Below are positions 40,901 to 49,091 of a stretch of 64,000 nt of DNA, piece after piece. Both the position numbers and the translations under genes were made by a program. Positions within the stretch are counted from its first letter, which is position 1. Each line of letters begins with the position of its first letter. Under the pieces are notes generated by a model. That model was given only the letters and a program-made list of their open reading frames with translations, ran no database searches and was not told the origin of the DNA. The stretch comes from Acetoanaerobium noterae. Lineage in GTDB: Bacteria > Bacillota > Clostridia > Peptostreptococcales > Filifactoraceae. The stretch is from positions 372,001-436,000 of the forward strand of contig NZ_FUYN01000003.1 of NCBI RefSeq assembly GCF_900168025.1, in the 5' to 3' direction.

Positions 40901-43216
40901 ATTAGAATAGCTTTTTAGTGCTTTAGCTATCTCGGCTAGCGTAGCTTTTGCCAAAACAAAATCATTTAGCTGCATATAAACATCTGCTATTTTGTTTAAG
41001 GTTACTAATATAACTTTATGATTATTAATCGATTTTGCAATCATCAATGAATCCTTAAAATAATCATTTCCTTTAGACAGCATACCTTCTTTCAGGCATC
41101 TATTTCCTGCCTTTTGGTAGGTTATTATCTGCCTTGTATGGTCCTTGGATAAAACCGCCTGCTCTATAGCTTCTTTATCCATTTCAAACGCTTCAATAAT
41201 AGACCCTGCTTTAAAATATTCTTCTGCCTTTTTTATAGCATATACACTAGCCTCTTTATGGCTTTTAGATTTCTTAAGATGGTAAATAAGCTCATCAAGC
41301 CGTCTTCCCTTTAATGATTTTTTCATGCTCATTGTATTTTGAGCCATCTGCTTATGCTTTAAAAGCTTTATATCTGCTGGTATACTGTCATATACCTTTT
41401 TCTTAAATACTCTATCCTCAAACTCATAATAATATCCATCGTCATTAAACTGAGTAATTAAAATTTTCGCTTTCACCAAATCCATCAAGCTATCCACTAT
41501 ATCGATGAACTTAATATCTGGTGAATACATTGTGGCTAAATCCTCAGCAGTTGATGGGTTTTTAAAAAGCGAAAGATTGATTATAGCCTCTTGCTGTATA
41601 TAATTAAGTACTTCTAAGTATTTTTGAGGGCTTTCTAAGGATTCCTCAGAGATTTTGAGGTCATCGTATTTATCTGACTTAAAAATCCACTTTCCTGCAT
41701 TATCAAGCTCGAGTATCCTCTGATCAATAAGCTCAAACAATATGTTTTTTACATGCTTGATATTTCCTATAGTGTCTTTATATATTCTAGTTGCTATGTC
41801 TATAGGATTGTAATCTATACACAAAATTGATTTAATTAGCTGAGTAGTTTCATCTATAGTAAGATTATTGAGCATATAGCTTTCAGTTTTTTCAAGTGGA
41901 ATATTATCTTCTGACGTATATATTATCAGTAGCTTTTCCTTTAATTTTTTATCATACATCAAATATTTTATGATTTCGATTGAATCAACATCGGTTTCCT
42001 TTAAATCATCTATTATTATTGCAGAAAGCTGAGAATCAATAGCCGTTTTAATAAAGGTATTTATTTGAGAATAGCTAGTGTAATCATCCTTTTCACAGCT
42101 TCCACTTTTTAAAAATGCCTTTACCTTTTCGTATTTATTAATAATATCATAGCCTCTTTCAGCTAATATTTTGCTGACTACTGGGAGCATACTCTTGTAT
42201 TTAAGTATGGGTCTGTCTTCATCAAAGCTAGCAAAAATATTTACACCATTTAGTGAAAGCTGCTTTCTAATATGCCTCAAGGTTTTTGTCTTTCCTGTAT
42301 TTCTATCTCCCTTTATCTCATAAAGAAGTACTCCATAGTCTCCAGCCTTGAGGTTATTTACTCCTTTAAAAATAGAGTTCTTAATCGAGTCTCTAATTAC
42401 AAGTCCAGGTTTTCTATCTATATAATAATTTTTATCTTCAAAAAGAAACTCATAATCCTTGTCGCAAAAGAAATTTATATCCTCTATTATTTGAGTGATA
42501 GACATGTATCGATCTAAATATCTATATGCAGTCATCTTGTCAATAACAGGTTTGATTTTATTCCCAAAATTTACTTCAAATGAAGGATTCTTTAATAGAC
42601 TCTTAAGAACCATTCCCAAAGCATAAATAACAGATAAGATAGTAGTACTTTCTCCAGAATAAAGCTCTGGAGCTCTATACTTTAAATCTGCTCTTTGCTC
42701 GTGAGATGAAAAGCTTATATTTTCAATTTGAGTTAATAAAAAATCTTTAATTTTAATATTGTGATTGTCATCTAGATAAATATGCTCTGTTGAAGCAAAA
42801 TCATAATAAAAGCCTCTTCTAATCATAAGCTCAAATATTCTCAGTATATCTATAAATTTATCTAATAAAATATCTGAATCTGTTTGTTCATATGAATAAT
42901 CTAAAAATGAAGTATTATAGTCGAACTTCTCAACAACAAAATAGTAATTTGTCCTCTCTACAGGTTTTCTATCGATAGAAAACACCATATCCACATGCTC
43001 GCCTTTTACAATATAGGGATGCTTGATACTAGAATAGACTTGAAAATCAGATATGAATTTTTGCATAGCAAGGCTAGGCATCATTTGTGGCTTTACAATG
43101 AAAATTCTAAACGATGCCTCGTTTGGGTAGAGTATATCCTTTGCAACATGGCATGAAAATACTCTATTACTATATTCCGTCTCTAATATTCTGTATCTAT
43201 TATTGATAATCTCCAT
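37961..43216 (-). CDS. Giant signalling protein: pseudokinase, AAA ATPase, TPR, GAF, GGDEF (active-looking), GAF
   Basis: A 1751-residue cytoplasmic protein without membrane helices. Residues about 1-260 form a Ser/Thr-kinase-like domain that keeps the APE region (KYRAPELYSG) but has lost the HRD and DFG motifs (DFA and DFL stand in their place), so it is probably a pseudokinase. A P-loop ATPase follows with Walker A GDRNTGKT near residue 304 and Walker B AIIIDDL. About residues 690-1100 are TPR-like helical repeats; a GAF-like domain comes next. The diguanylate cyclase domain has GGEEF at about 1491-1495, preceded by the inhibitory RxxD (RSSD) five residues upstream, so c-di-GMP synthesis and product inhibition are plausible. 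A second GAF-like domain ends the protein. ATG 43216 has GAGG at better spacing than the ATG at 43228. Confidence 0.88.
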   Translation of the reverse strand: MEIINNRYRILETEYSNRVFSCHVAKDILYPNEASFRIFIVKPQMMPSLAMQKFISDFQVYSSIKHPYIVKGEHVDMVFSIDRKPVERTNYYFVVEKFDYNTSFLDYSYEQTDSDILLDKFIDILRIFELMIRRGFYYDFASTEHIYLDDNHNIKIKDFLLTQIENISFSSHEQRADLKYRAPELYSGESTTILSVIYALGMVLKSLLKNPSFEVNFGNKIKPVIDKMTAYRYLDRYMSITQIIEDINFFCDKDYEFLFEDKNYYIDRKPGLVIRDSIKNSIFKGVNNLKAGDYGVLLYEIKGDRNTGKTKTLRHIRKQLSLNGVNIFASFDEDRPILKYKSMLPVVSKILAERGYDIINKYEKVKAFLKSGSCEKDDYTSYSQINTFIKTAIDSQLSAIIIDDLKETDVDSIEIIKYLMYDKKLKEKLLIIYTSEDNIPLEKTESYMLNNLTIDETTQLIKSILCIDYNPIDIATRIYKDTIGNIKHVKNILFELIDQRILELDNAGKWIFKSDKYDDLKISEESLESPQKYLEVLNYIQQEAIINLSLFKNPSTAEDLATMYSPDIKFIDIVDSLMDLVKAKILITQFNDDGYYYEFEDRVFKKKVYDSIPADIKLLKHKQMAQNTMSMKKSLKGRRLDELIYHLKKSKSHKEASVYAIKKAEEYFKAGSIIEAFEMDKEAIEQAVLSKDHTRQIITYQKAGNRCLKEGMLSKGNDYFKDSLMIAKSINNHKVILVTLNKIADVYMQLNDFVLAKATLAEIAKALKSYSNTKAQLDYYISMLSYLIKIGEYESAKKWIESAETLCQGKYKKHYAWVLYYKGVIYHEEGYSTEELLALHEKILDLFIHTGDKMGIAQTYNSFGFIYSEYLLDNQNAMHYFKLMKDFAEANKLMPQVAISNFNLGEAVLRNLNYEDAIDYFNKSIEASISLKKKDLVFYAYIYMAHIMIEMLDFSNAGVYIKKAEYLFDENIKYDRAILFYHEIKAVLNMYAGNKDIVRKHVKIISDSKTKLMGFQAITSKAVALFANLDKLESSEDAERTLREIFEVTKELSRYPYSVKRFLDIGLIAKYFSKSELINEIYGWVLDNVDIKESIRARNIRDYMKYYINSTDARTDYMEMLAVNLNPSFDMRLLFQVNLILSEDYIKNKHYFIGVSYLVENYIKLKDKIYSFNKEMNLDNFLGSMLSSIITRILSIEDLHLSELEKIDIYNPNVESIKAIVDENAILKVLLKDKTFTDEAKKHLNWDRDELSTDSIIENLKYSNIGNIEFLLKQLMTITWAQTGGIYLRQDKEINCISSVNDIRDTQELEMIFNQVDVVQDKLIVSEFVENSDSIFKSLLPSQAKGFMCIPIYTDNLQLNDRRLTRNNIIGYVYLESKMVLNSFTEESYVEIGKFINLLSAFIDNYNLSLKYSIDKLTQAYNRQYFDIFIKNELESAQGQKSMFSLVIMDIDFFKSVNDTFGHGFGDITLKRFSKIVQGSIRSSDLFARYGGEEFVLVLKHTSAVEAYSIADRIREKMYNELKDLEGKPITVSMGISTYPEHGVWEEELINKADIALYKAKDSGRNKVCIWDNTLNNSEIFDRKKENIIASIFGENHQRSNLFVNSINLIKTSDGDTEVFDKYILDVLKYFEAEKLFIIKYEDSEIESLIKGTSQGTFVIKHGFENQINLNIVKTCYDEEKSLYLTDWEQVSKLDELTGMPEWDSVLSTPIIHKGKKKGVLYMCAPVRFKEFSIVDSSVAQIIAPIIGDFM

Positions 43217-43345
43217 ACATTTCCTCATCCCAACTCACTATTTTGTTTAGGACCTTTATCCTAACTATAAGTATATCATACCATAAAATAAAAAAATATA
43301 AATAATTTTTACTAAATTGATATAATATACTTTTATCTAAATAGA

Positions 43346-44245
43346 TTAAAGTTTTGTCTTAGGTACAAAAACCTCAATTGCTTCTTTTCTAACCTCTACT
43401 TCAATAGGAAGCATAGGTCCTTTTTCTCCATCTATGCTCATATTAACTTTCTCAGTTGAGCTAATTTTAAAATAATCTGACTTTAGAAGAAGTACACTAT
43501 CACTTTTTAGATAGTCTTCTCCTCTCATCATCATAAGGAACATGTTTGCTATTTCTATAGGATTTCCTTCTCTAAGCACTAGCATCTCCATAAGTCCATC
43601 GGAAATATCAATCTGACTTTCAGAAAATACTCTTTTAAAGCTTCCTACATGGGTCCCATTTAGTATCATAACTAAATACGCATTCTCTTTGTAGATATCA
43701 GTGCCAGTATCTATTTCTAGTGGATAAGATTTTAAGCTTGCAAGCTCACTTAAGGCTTTCAAATAATATGCAAAGGGCCCTAGCTTTTGTTTTAGCTCTG
43801 GCTCAGTTTTAAAAGAAGCCTCAACAAACATCCCTCCTGCTAAGCTCGACAGGAAGCTGTGTTTTGAATTTACTATACCTACATCTACACTATAGCTATG
43901 TCCTTGGCAGATTATATCAATAGCTTTTTCCATATCCTCAGGGATATCTATATTATGAGTAAAATTATTGCAGGTTCCAGTTCCAAGAGTTCCGTATGGG
44001 AGCTTTATACCTTCTTTAATCATCCAGTTAGCAACATTTCCTATAGTTCCATCGCCACCTGCCCCTATAATCATATCTATATCTTTTCTATGCATAGCTT
44101 CTATTATTTTACTGTTATCTTCAGCTATTCTATACATATCTAAGAAAATGTCGTTTTCTTGAAATTTTTCAATTATCCTGTCAAGCTCTCTTGGAACAAG
44201 TCTATTTCCTGATAGTGGATTATAAATGAATAAGGCTCTTTTCAT
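43346..44245 (-). CDS. Diacylglycerol/lipid kinase family protein (DagK/YegS type)
   Basis: A 299-residue soluble lipid kinase. It begins ALFIYNPLSGNRLVPRELDRII, contains the nucleotide-binding GAGGDGTIGNVANWMI (GGDGT motif), LPYGTLGTGTCNNFTHNIDIP and SIDGEKGPMLPIEVEVRKEAIEVFVP. Such enzymes phosphorylate diacylglycerol or related lipids to recycle them into phosphatidic acid. ATG 44245 follows an AGGAGGT site. Confidence 0.92.
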   Translation of the reverse strand: MKRALFIYNPLSGNRLVPRELDRIIEKFQENDIFLDMYRIAEDNSKIIEAMHRKDIDMIIGAGGDGTIGNVANWMIKEGIKLPYGTLGTGTCNNFTHNIDIPEDMEKAIDIICQGHSYSVDVGIVNSKHSFLSSLAGGMFVEASFKTEPELKQKLGPFAYYLKALSELASLKSYPLEIDTGTDIYKENAYLVMILNGTHVGSFKRVFSESQIDISDGLMEMLVLREGNPIEIANMFLMMMRGEDYLKSDSVLLLKSDYFKISSTEKVNMSIDGEKGPMLPIEVEVRKEAIEVFVPKTKL

Positions 44246-44266
44246 AACAGACCTCCTGATGATTTA

Positions 44267-45295
44267 TTAATATCTTCTCATCTCATTTATTACCCCTAAA
44301 ACCTTATCTATATCTGATTTATTAATATAATAATGACAAACAAATCTCATAAGCCCACCTTCAGCAGGATTGATTTTGATTCCATTTTTGAAGAAATTTT
44401 CATGGGTAAGCTGGGCTTCTAGTCTTTCATCTGTAATTTTAAAAAATACCATATTGATATCAAGAGCGTCCTTAATTACTTCAATTCCTTGAATTTTATC
44501 CAGCTCCTCTGCTAAATATTTAGCATTATCGTGATCTTCAATAAGTCTTAATCTCATTTCCTTTAATGATATTAAGCCTGCAGCTCCTAGCATTCCAACT
44601 TGTCTCATTCCACCACCTAGTAGCTTTCTTTTTTTTCTAGCTTTAGCAATAAATTCCTTGCTTCCTGCTAAAATTGAGCCTACTGGTGCACAAAGGCCTT
44701 TTGAAAGACAAAACATAACAGAATCAGTATATCTAAGCATGTCCTTTGCATCCACCTTTAAAGCCGTAGCGGCATTGAATACCCTAGCTCCGTCTAAATG
44801 CACAGGAATATCATGAGCCTTTGCAATAGCATAAATTTCTTGCATATGCTCAAGAGGAAGTACTGTTCCATCTGAATAAGCGTTTTCCATACATATAAGT
44901 CCTGTCTCTGGATAGTGGATATCATCTTCTCTTATAGCTTCTTTTACCATTTGAGGATTCATTTGTCCATTAATAGCTGGCATGCTTCTAAGCTGTACTC
45001 CAGCTATTACTGAAGCAGCTCCAACCTCATGCATAACTACATGACAATCGTGTGGAAGGATTACTTCATCTCCTCTATTACACCAAGTAAATATAGCCAA
45101 TTGATTTGCGAAAGTACCACTAGGCACAAATAGTGCAGCCTCTTTGCCTACTAAATTGGCCGCGTACTCTTCTAGCTCCTTCATAGTCGGATCGTCTTCA
45201 TAAACATCATCCCCAACTATTGCGTCCATCATAGCCTCTCTCATTCTCTGTGTAGGCTCAGTAACAGTATCACTTCTTAAATCGATATATTTCAT
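44267..45295 (-). CDS. Low-specificity L-threonine aldolase
   Basis: A 342-residue PLP enzyme cleaving L-threonine or allo-threonine to glycine and acetaldehyde. It starts IDLRSDTVTEPTQRMREAM, shows AALFVPSGTFANQLAI, the aspartate region VHLDGARVFNAATAL, and the PLP lysine in VMFCLSKGLCAPVGS. Length and order fit the GLY1/LtaE family. Ribosome site GGAGGATTTTATA precedes ATG 45295. It is 22 bases from the lipid kinase and probably cotranscribed. Glycine supply would suit an amino-acid-fermenting anaerobe, but that is inference. Confidence 0.93.
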   Translation of the reverse strand: MKYIDLRSDTVTEPTQRMREAMMDAIVGDDVYEDDPTMKELEEYAANLVGKEAALFVPSGTFANQLAIFTWCNRGDEVILPHDCHVVMHEVGAASVIAGVQLRSMPAINGQMNPQMVKEAIREDDIHYPETGLICMENAYSDGTVLPLEHMQEIYAIAKAHDIPVHLDGARVFNAATALKVDAKDMLRYTDSVMFCLSKGLCAPVGSILAGSKEFIAKARKKRKLLGGGMRQVGMLGAAGLISLKEMRLRLIEDHDNAKYLAEELDKIQGIEVIKDALDINMVFFKITDERLEAQLTHENFFKNGIKINPAEGGLMRFVCHYYINKSDIDKVLGVINEMRRY

Positions 45296-45541
45296 TATAA
45301 AATCCTCCTTTAGCTTTCTTATATTATAATATTATACATTTTCTCATTATCAATAGAGCAATATATTCGTTGTATTAAAGCATCTTTATATTGTAGCCAT
45401 TTACCTAATGACTACATAACTGTTAGTCCATAACTACTAGAAAAATTAGTGTTCCTCTTATAATAGTACTACAATTATATCTATTTTAGTATAATTATTA
45501 GGCTATGGGGAGAAATTTTAAAAAATATTTTTGACTAATTA

Positions 45542-45570
45542 TTGACAACCACATTTATATATCGTAATAT
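45542..45570 (+). promoter_or_regulatory. Sigma-A promoter of the ArsR/CoA-disulfide reductase operon
   Basis: TTGACA (45542-45547), 17 bases, TAATAT (45565-45570). It is the strongest promoter-like sequence in the 45296-45599 intergenic region, which otherwise holds only AT-rich spacer between the divergent threonine aldolase and arsR genes. Confidence 0.75.
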
Positions 45571-45584
45571 TAGAATATAACGAA
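45561..45584. promoter_or_regulatory. Imperfect inverted repeat over the -10, probable ArsR operator
   Basis: ATCGTAATATT, two bases, AATATAACGAA: the arms match as inverted repeats at 9 of 11 positions. The site covers the -10 and start region, as expected for repression by the adjacent ArsR-family protein. Confidence 0.5.
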
Positions 45585-45599
45585 ATACAGGAGGAACAA

Positions 45600-45884
45600 A
45601 TGAACAATTTTGATATGGATTTTAAACAACTGGAAGAAACCTCGGAGCTGTTAAAAGCACTAGCCCATCCGGTAAGGCTATGCATAGTAAGAGGACTTAT
45701 TGGCAATGGTCCTTGCAATGTAAGTAATATGCACAGCTGTCTTAACCTGCCTCAATCAACTGTATCTCAACATGTATCTAAGCTAAAATCAGCTGGAATC
45801 ATAAAAGGAGAAAGAAAAGGCACAGAGATTATTTATGAAATTTCAGACTCAAGAATAAAAAAGCTTGTAGAATGTATTTTTTAG
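45600..45884 (+). CDS. ArsR-family transcriptional regulator (likely sulfide/persulfide sensor)
   Basis: A 94-residue winged-helix repressor. The DNA-recognition helix is NLPQSTVSQHVSKLKSAGII and the wing follows at ERKGTEIIYEI. Cysteines are at 28, 39, 47 and 92; none forms the metal-binding ELCVC pair of CadC-like proteins. Because the next gene encodes a persulfide-handling multidomain enzyme, a thiol-based sulfur-sensing role like that of SqrR/BigR is attractive, though the spacing of the sensor cysteines differs and this remains inference. AGGAGG precedes the ATG, and an inverted repeat overlaps its own promoter. Confidence 0.88.
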   Translation: MNNFDMDFKQLEETSELLKALAHPVRLCIVRGLIGNGPCNVSNMHSCLNLPQSTVSQHVSKLKSAGIIKGERKGTEIIYEISDSRIKKLVECIF

Positions 45885-45994
45885 TTTAAACTGCTAAATA
45901 TTGGAAATAATTCCAATGTAAAATAATAATAAATCTATACCAAATTAATCGTTTTATTCGAATATGTAAATAATTAAATTAAATGGAGGTTATT

Positions 45995-48478
45995 ATGAAA
46001 AAAATATTGATAGTTGGTGGGGTTGCTGGAGGAGCTACTACAGCAGCAAGACTTAGAAGACTTGATGAAGAATCACAGATAGTAATGTTTGAAAGAGGCG
46101 AGTATATATCTTTTGCCAACTGTGGTCTTCCATACTATATAGGAGAAGTTATTCCTCAAAGAGATGCTCTTCTAGTACAGACAGTAGATGGCATGTCTGA
46201 AAGATTCAATATGGATATTAGAAATTTAAGTGAAGTAACTGCTATAAATAGAGAGAAGAAAACTGTAACAGTAAAAAATCTTAAGCTTGGAACTACTTAC
46301 GAAGAAAGATACGATGTACTCGTATTATCTCCTGGAGCAAATCCTATCAAGCCTCCTATCAAGGGTCTTGATGAAGCAGATAATGTATTTACTCTAAGAA
46401 ATATTCCAGATACAGATGCAATCAAAGCTCATGTTGATAATAAAAAACCAAAATCAGCTGTAGTAATCGGTGGAGGCTTTATCGGTGTAGAGATGGCTGA
46501 AAATTTAGTGCATAGAGGAATCAAAGTTACATTAGTAGAAATGGCAGACCAAATCATGGCTCCATTTGACAGTGAAATGGTAAGCATTCTTCATAAGCAT
46601 GTAACTGATATGGGTGTTGAGCTTATTTTATCCGATGGAGTATCTTACTTCGACCAAAAAGGAACAAAAATCGGTCTAAACAGCGGAAAAGTGCTAGACA
46701 CAGAGCTTACTATACTATCGATAGGTGTACGCCCTGAAAATGAGCTAGCAAAATCCTCAGGCTTAGAGCTAGGTGAAAGAGGTCATATAAAAGTAGACCA
46801 AAATATGATGACCTCAGATCCTAATATCTACGCTATCGGTGATGCGATAGAAACTATTGATTATATATACAATGAGCCTGCTATGGTGCCACTTGCATGG
46901 CCAGCAAACAAACAAGGAAGAATAGTTGCTGATAGAATCTGTGGCATTGATTCAAAGTATCCTGGAACTCTTGGAACTTCTATTGCAAAGGTATTTGATT
47001 TAACTGCAGCCTCAACTGGGCATAATGAAAAAGCCCTAGCTAGGCTTGGCAAAACCAACTACAAGACTATTCATATTCACCCAGGCTCACATGCTGGATA
47101 CTATCCAGGAGCTTTTCCTATATCACTTAAGCTGATATTCGAAGTCCCAAGTGGTAAAATTCTAGGAGCTCAAGGCATAGGCTACGATGGCGTTGATAAG
47201 AGAATAGATGTAATCGCTACTGCTATAAAAGGTAATTTGACCGTAAGAGATATAACCAACCTAGAGCTTGCCTACGCACCTCCATATTCTTCTGCTAAGG
47301 ACCCTGTAAATATGGCTGGTTATGTAGCTAGCAATATTTTAGATGGTCTAGTAGATGTAGTATATTATAATGAAATCGATAAGCTAATCGCTGATGGTGG
47401 CTTGCTAATAGATGTAAGAGAGCCTATGGAAAGAGAAATGGGCTTTATAGAAGGCTCCATAAACATTCCTCTTCATGAAATAAGAGAAAGACTAGATGAA
47501 ATTCCAAAAGACAAAGAACTCTATGTATCTTGTCAAGTAGGTCTTAGAGGATATCTTGCTGCTAGAATCTTAAAACAGCACGGATATAATGTTAAGAACC
47601 TAGATGGCGGATACAAGACTTATTCTGATGTATATGGCGCTCCAGAAGCTGCTGGCTGTGCATATGTGGATGATGCTGGTGAGATGCATATAGCAGATCA
47701 TAATATAGATTCTTTTACTGGAAGTACTAGCCCAGATTTAACTGTAGATGCTAGAGGGCTTCAGTGTCCTGGTCCTATAGCTCAGGTCTATGCAGCTGTT
47801 AGTACTATGGAAAATGGACAGATGTTAGAAGTTCTAGCAACTGACCCTGGCTTTAGCAAGGATATTTCTGCATGGTGTAAAAAAACAGGTAACACATTAA
47901 TTTCATCAGAATTTGACAAGACTCATTTCAGAACCCTTCTTAGAAAAGGAACTGATACACCCAGAGTAGCCCCAGCTCTAGGGGCGACTAATGCTCCAGT
48001 AGTAAATGAAAAAAATGGCGCAACAATGGTAGTATTTAGTGGAGACCTAGATAAAGCTATGGCTTCATTTATCATAGCAACAGGAGCTGCATCTATGGGC
48101 AAAGAAGTAACTATGTTCTTCACATTCTGGGGATTAAACGTCCTTAGAAAGCCTGGAGTTAAAGTAGAAAAAGATGCTCTAGAAAACATGTTTTCTAAAA
48201 TGATGCCAGAAGGCGCTAAAAAGCTTAAGCTTTCAAACATGAACATGGGCGGCATGGGTTCAAAAATGATAAACTATGTAATGAAAAAGAAAAATGTAGA
48301 CGATGTAGAAACATTAATCGCTAATGCACAAAAAATGGGTGTAAAGCTAGTAGCTTGCGCCATGAGTATGGATATCATGGGAATCAAACAAGAAGAGCTA
48401 ATTGATGGAGTTGAAATAGCTGGTGTTGCATCATATCTAGCTGAAACTGAGGATTCTGGGCTTAATCTATTTATCTAA
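45995..48478 (+). CDS. CoA-disulfide reductase-type FAD oxidoreductase fused to rhodanese, TusA and DsrE-like domains
   Basis: An 827-residue fusion for sulfane-sulfur chemistry. Residues about 1-445 are a pyridine-nucleotide-disulfide oxidoreductase with FAD motif ILIVGGVAGGATTAARLRRL, redox Cys43 in FANCGLPYY as in CoA-disulfide and persulfide reductases, and a second dinucleotide motif VVIGGGFIGVEMAENL. Residues about 465-555 are rhodanese with Cys513 (VSCQVGLRGY). A TusA-like sulfur carrier follows with Cys591 (ARGLQCPGPI). The C-terminal 160 residues are DsrE/F-like with Cys788 (LVACAMSMDIMG). Sulfur could pass between these cysteines and be reduced to sulfide with NADH. ATG 45995 follows TGGAGG; the in-frame ATG at 45983 lies at that site. 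Confidence 0.94.
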   Translation: MKKILIVGGVAGGATTAARLRRLDEESQIVMFERGEYISFANCGLPYYIGEVIPQRDALLVQTVDGMSERFNMDIRNLSEVTAINREKKTVTVKNLKLGTTYEERYDVLVLSPGANPIKPPIKGLDEADNVFTLRNIPDTDAIKAHVDNKKPKSAVVIGGGFIGVEMAENLVHRGIKVTLVEMADQIMAPFDSEMVSILHKHVTDMGVELILSDGVSYFDQKGTKIGLNSGKVLDTELTILSIGVRPENELAKSSGLELGERGHIKVDQNMMTSDPNIYAIGDAIETIDYIYNEPAMVPLAWPANKQGRIVADRICGIDSKYPGTLGTSIAKVFDLTAASTGHNEKALARLGKTNYKTIHIHPGSHAGYYPGAFPISLKLIFEVPSGKILGAQGIGYDGVDKRIDVIATAIKGNLTVRDITNLELAYAPPYSSAKDPVNMAGYVASNILDGLVDVVYYNEIDKLIADGGLLIDVREPMEREMGFIEGSINIPLHEIRERLDEIPKDKELYVSCQVGLRGYLAARILKQHGYNVKNLDGGYKTYSDVYGAPEAAGCAYVDDAGEMHIADHNIDSFTGSTSPDLTVDARGLQCPGPIAQVYAAVSTMENGQMLEVLATDPGFSKDISAWCKKTGNTLISSEFDKTHFRTLLRKGTDTPRVAPALGATNAPVVNEKNGATMVVFSGDLDKAMASFIIATGAASMGKEVTMFFTFWGLNVLRKPGVKVEKDALENMFSKMMPEGAKKLKLSNMNMGGMGSKMINYVMKKKNVDDVETLIANAQKMGVKLVACAMSMDIMGIKQEELIDGVEIAGVASYLAETEDSGLNLFI

Positions 48479-48559
48479 TTCAAATAAAAGTAAATATAAT
48501 AAGGCTTTCAAATAAAGAATAACTATAATAACCCTAAAATATAATTTAAGTATCAAAAT

Positions 48560-48607
48560 ACTGACCCCTCAATGTTAGAATTCTAAATCTAACATTGAGG
48601 GGTCAGT
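48560..48607. repeat. Perfect 20-bp inverted repeat with 8-base loop, IS-end-like
   Basis: Left arm 48560-48579 (begins ACTGACCCCTC, ends ATGTTAGA), loop ATTCTAAA, perfectly complementary right arm 48588-48607. There is no T run, so it is a poor terminator. The arm resembles terminal inverted repeats of IS3-family elements, which often have CTGACCCC then a TTAGA-like end. It may be two abutted IS ends or a tiny MITE. The IS comparison is from memory. Confidence 0.6.
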
Positions 48608-48657
48608 TCATATTGGTATACTATATATTTTTTTGAAATTTTATTTTTTTACAAATT

Positions 48658-48698
48658 AAAATGAGATACCAGTCCCGACTCCAAGTATCTCATTTTTT
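48658..48698 (+). terminator. Rho-independent terminator downstream of the CoA-disulfide reductase fusion gene
   Basis: A perfect 12-bp stem (AAAATGAGATAC and its complement) with a 15-base loop, ending in a T run on the plus strand. Confidence 0.7.
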
Positions 48699-48769
48699 AA
48701 GAAATTAAGGTGTAATTCCTATTTAAAATATTCAGTTGTAAAAAAATAGATGCTTTTTCGATGCTATTA

Positions 48770-48975
48770 CCTCCTAAAAGTTGCATTAACTTTTATAACC
48801 TATTTGTTACTCAACTTTCTGGGGTTTAATCGTTTCGTATAGGACTTAGCCTATAGACTGATTAAACAAACATTCTTTGGTTGTTGCTTAAGTTCTTACT
48901 TTGATTGTCATTCGCTGCACTTTCGGTGGGAATGACTGGTATAATACTCTATTAGGATTATCTATCCTAATTCTT
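48770..48975. ncRNA. Candidate structured RNA or mobile-element remnant: cluster of hairpins
   Basis: No gene is visible between 48479 and 49091 apart from the inverted repeat and terminators. Within it, five stems lie close together: 48776-48782 with 48788-48794; 48824-48831 with 48860-48867 enclosing 48838-48843 with 48850-48855; 48907-48913 with 48930-48936 (inner CAC/GTG); and 48952-48958 with 48964-48970. All are perfect and 6-8 bp long. On the minus strand an AGGAGG motif sits next to the first stem. The nested second stem and inner hairpin look more RNA-like than random AT palindromes. I recognise no Rfam family. Strand is undecided; a minus-strand RNA would be downstream of the cyclophilin terminator. 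Confidence 0.35.
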
Positions 48976-49052
48976 TACACCTGAACTTCTTATTTCATAT
49001 ATACCTAAATATAATTATATTAAACATTTTATTCTAAAAAAATCAGAAAATT

Positions 49053-49090
49053 AAAAAAATACCAAGACATAAGAAGTCTTGGTATTTTTT
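49053..49090 (-). terminator. Rho-independent terminator of the cyclophilin gene
   Basis: A7-T-ACCAAGAC arm paired with GTCTTGGT-A-T7, loop ATAAGAA. It starts one base after the stop codon. Confidence 0.9.
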
Positions 49091-49091
49091 T

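Noticed and set aside
45421-45475. CATAACT direct repeats upstream of the ArsR promoter
   Set aside because: Two 7-mers 14 bases apart in AT-rich DNA are expected by chance and lie away from the promoter.
48741-48776. Short peptide following AGGAGG on the minus strand (starting at an ATC codon)
   Set aside because: No ATG/GTG/TTG start at proper spacing and no similarity; the AGGAGG is more likely part of the hairpin cluster.
48907-48936. IS605-type right-end or omega-RNA hairpin
   Set aside because: The CAC/GTG stem recalls such ends, but no tnpA or tnpB remnant and no matching left end are visible, so I kept only the structured-RNA suggestion.
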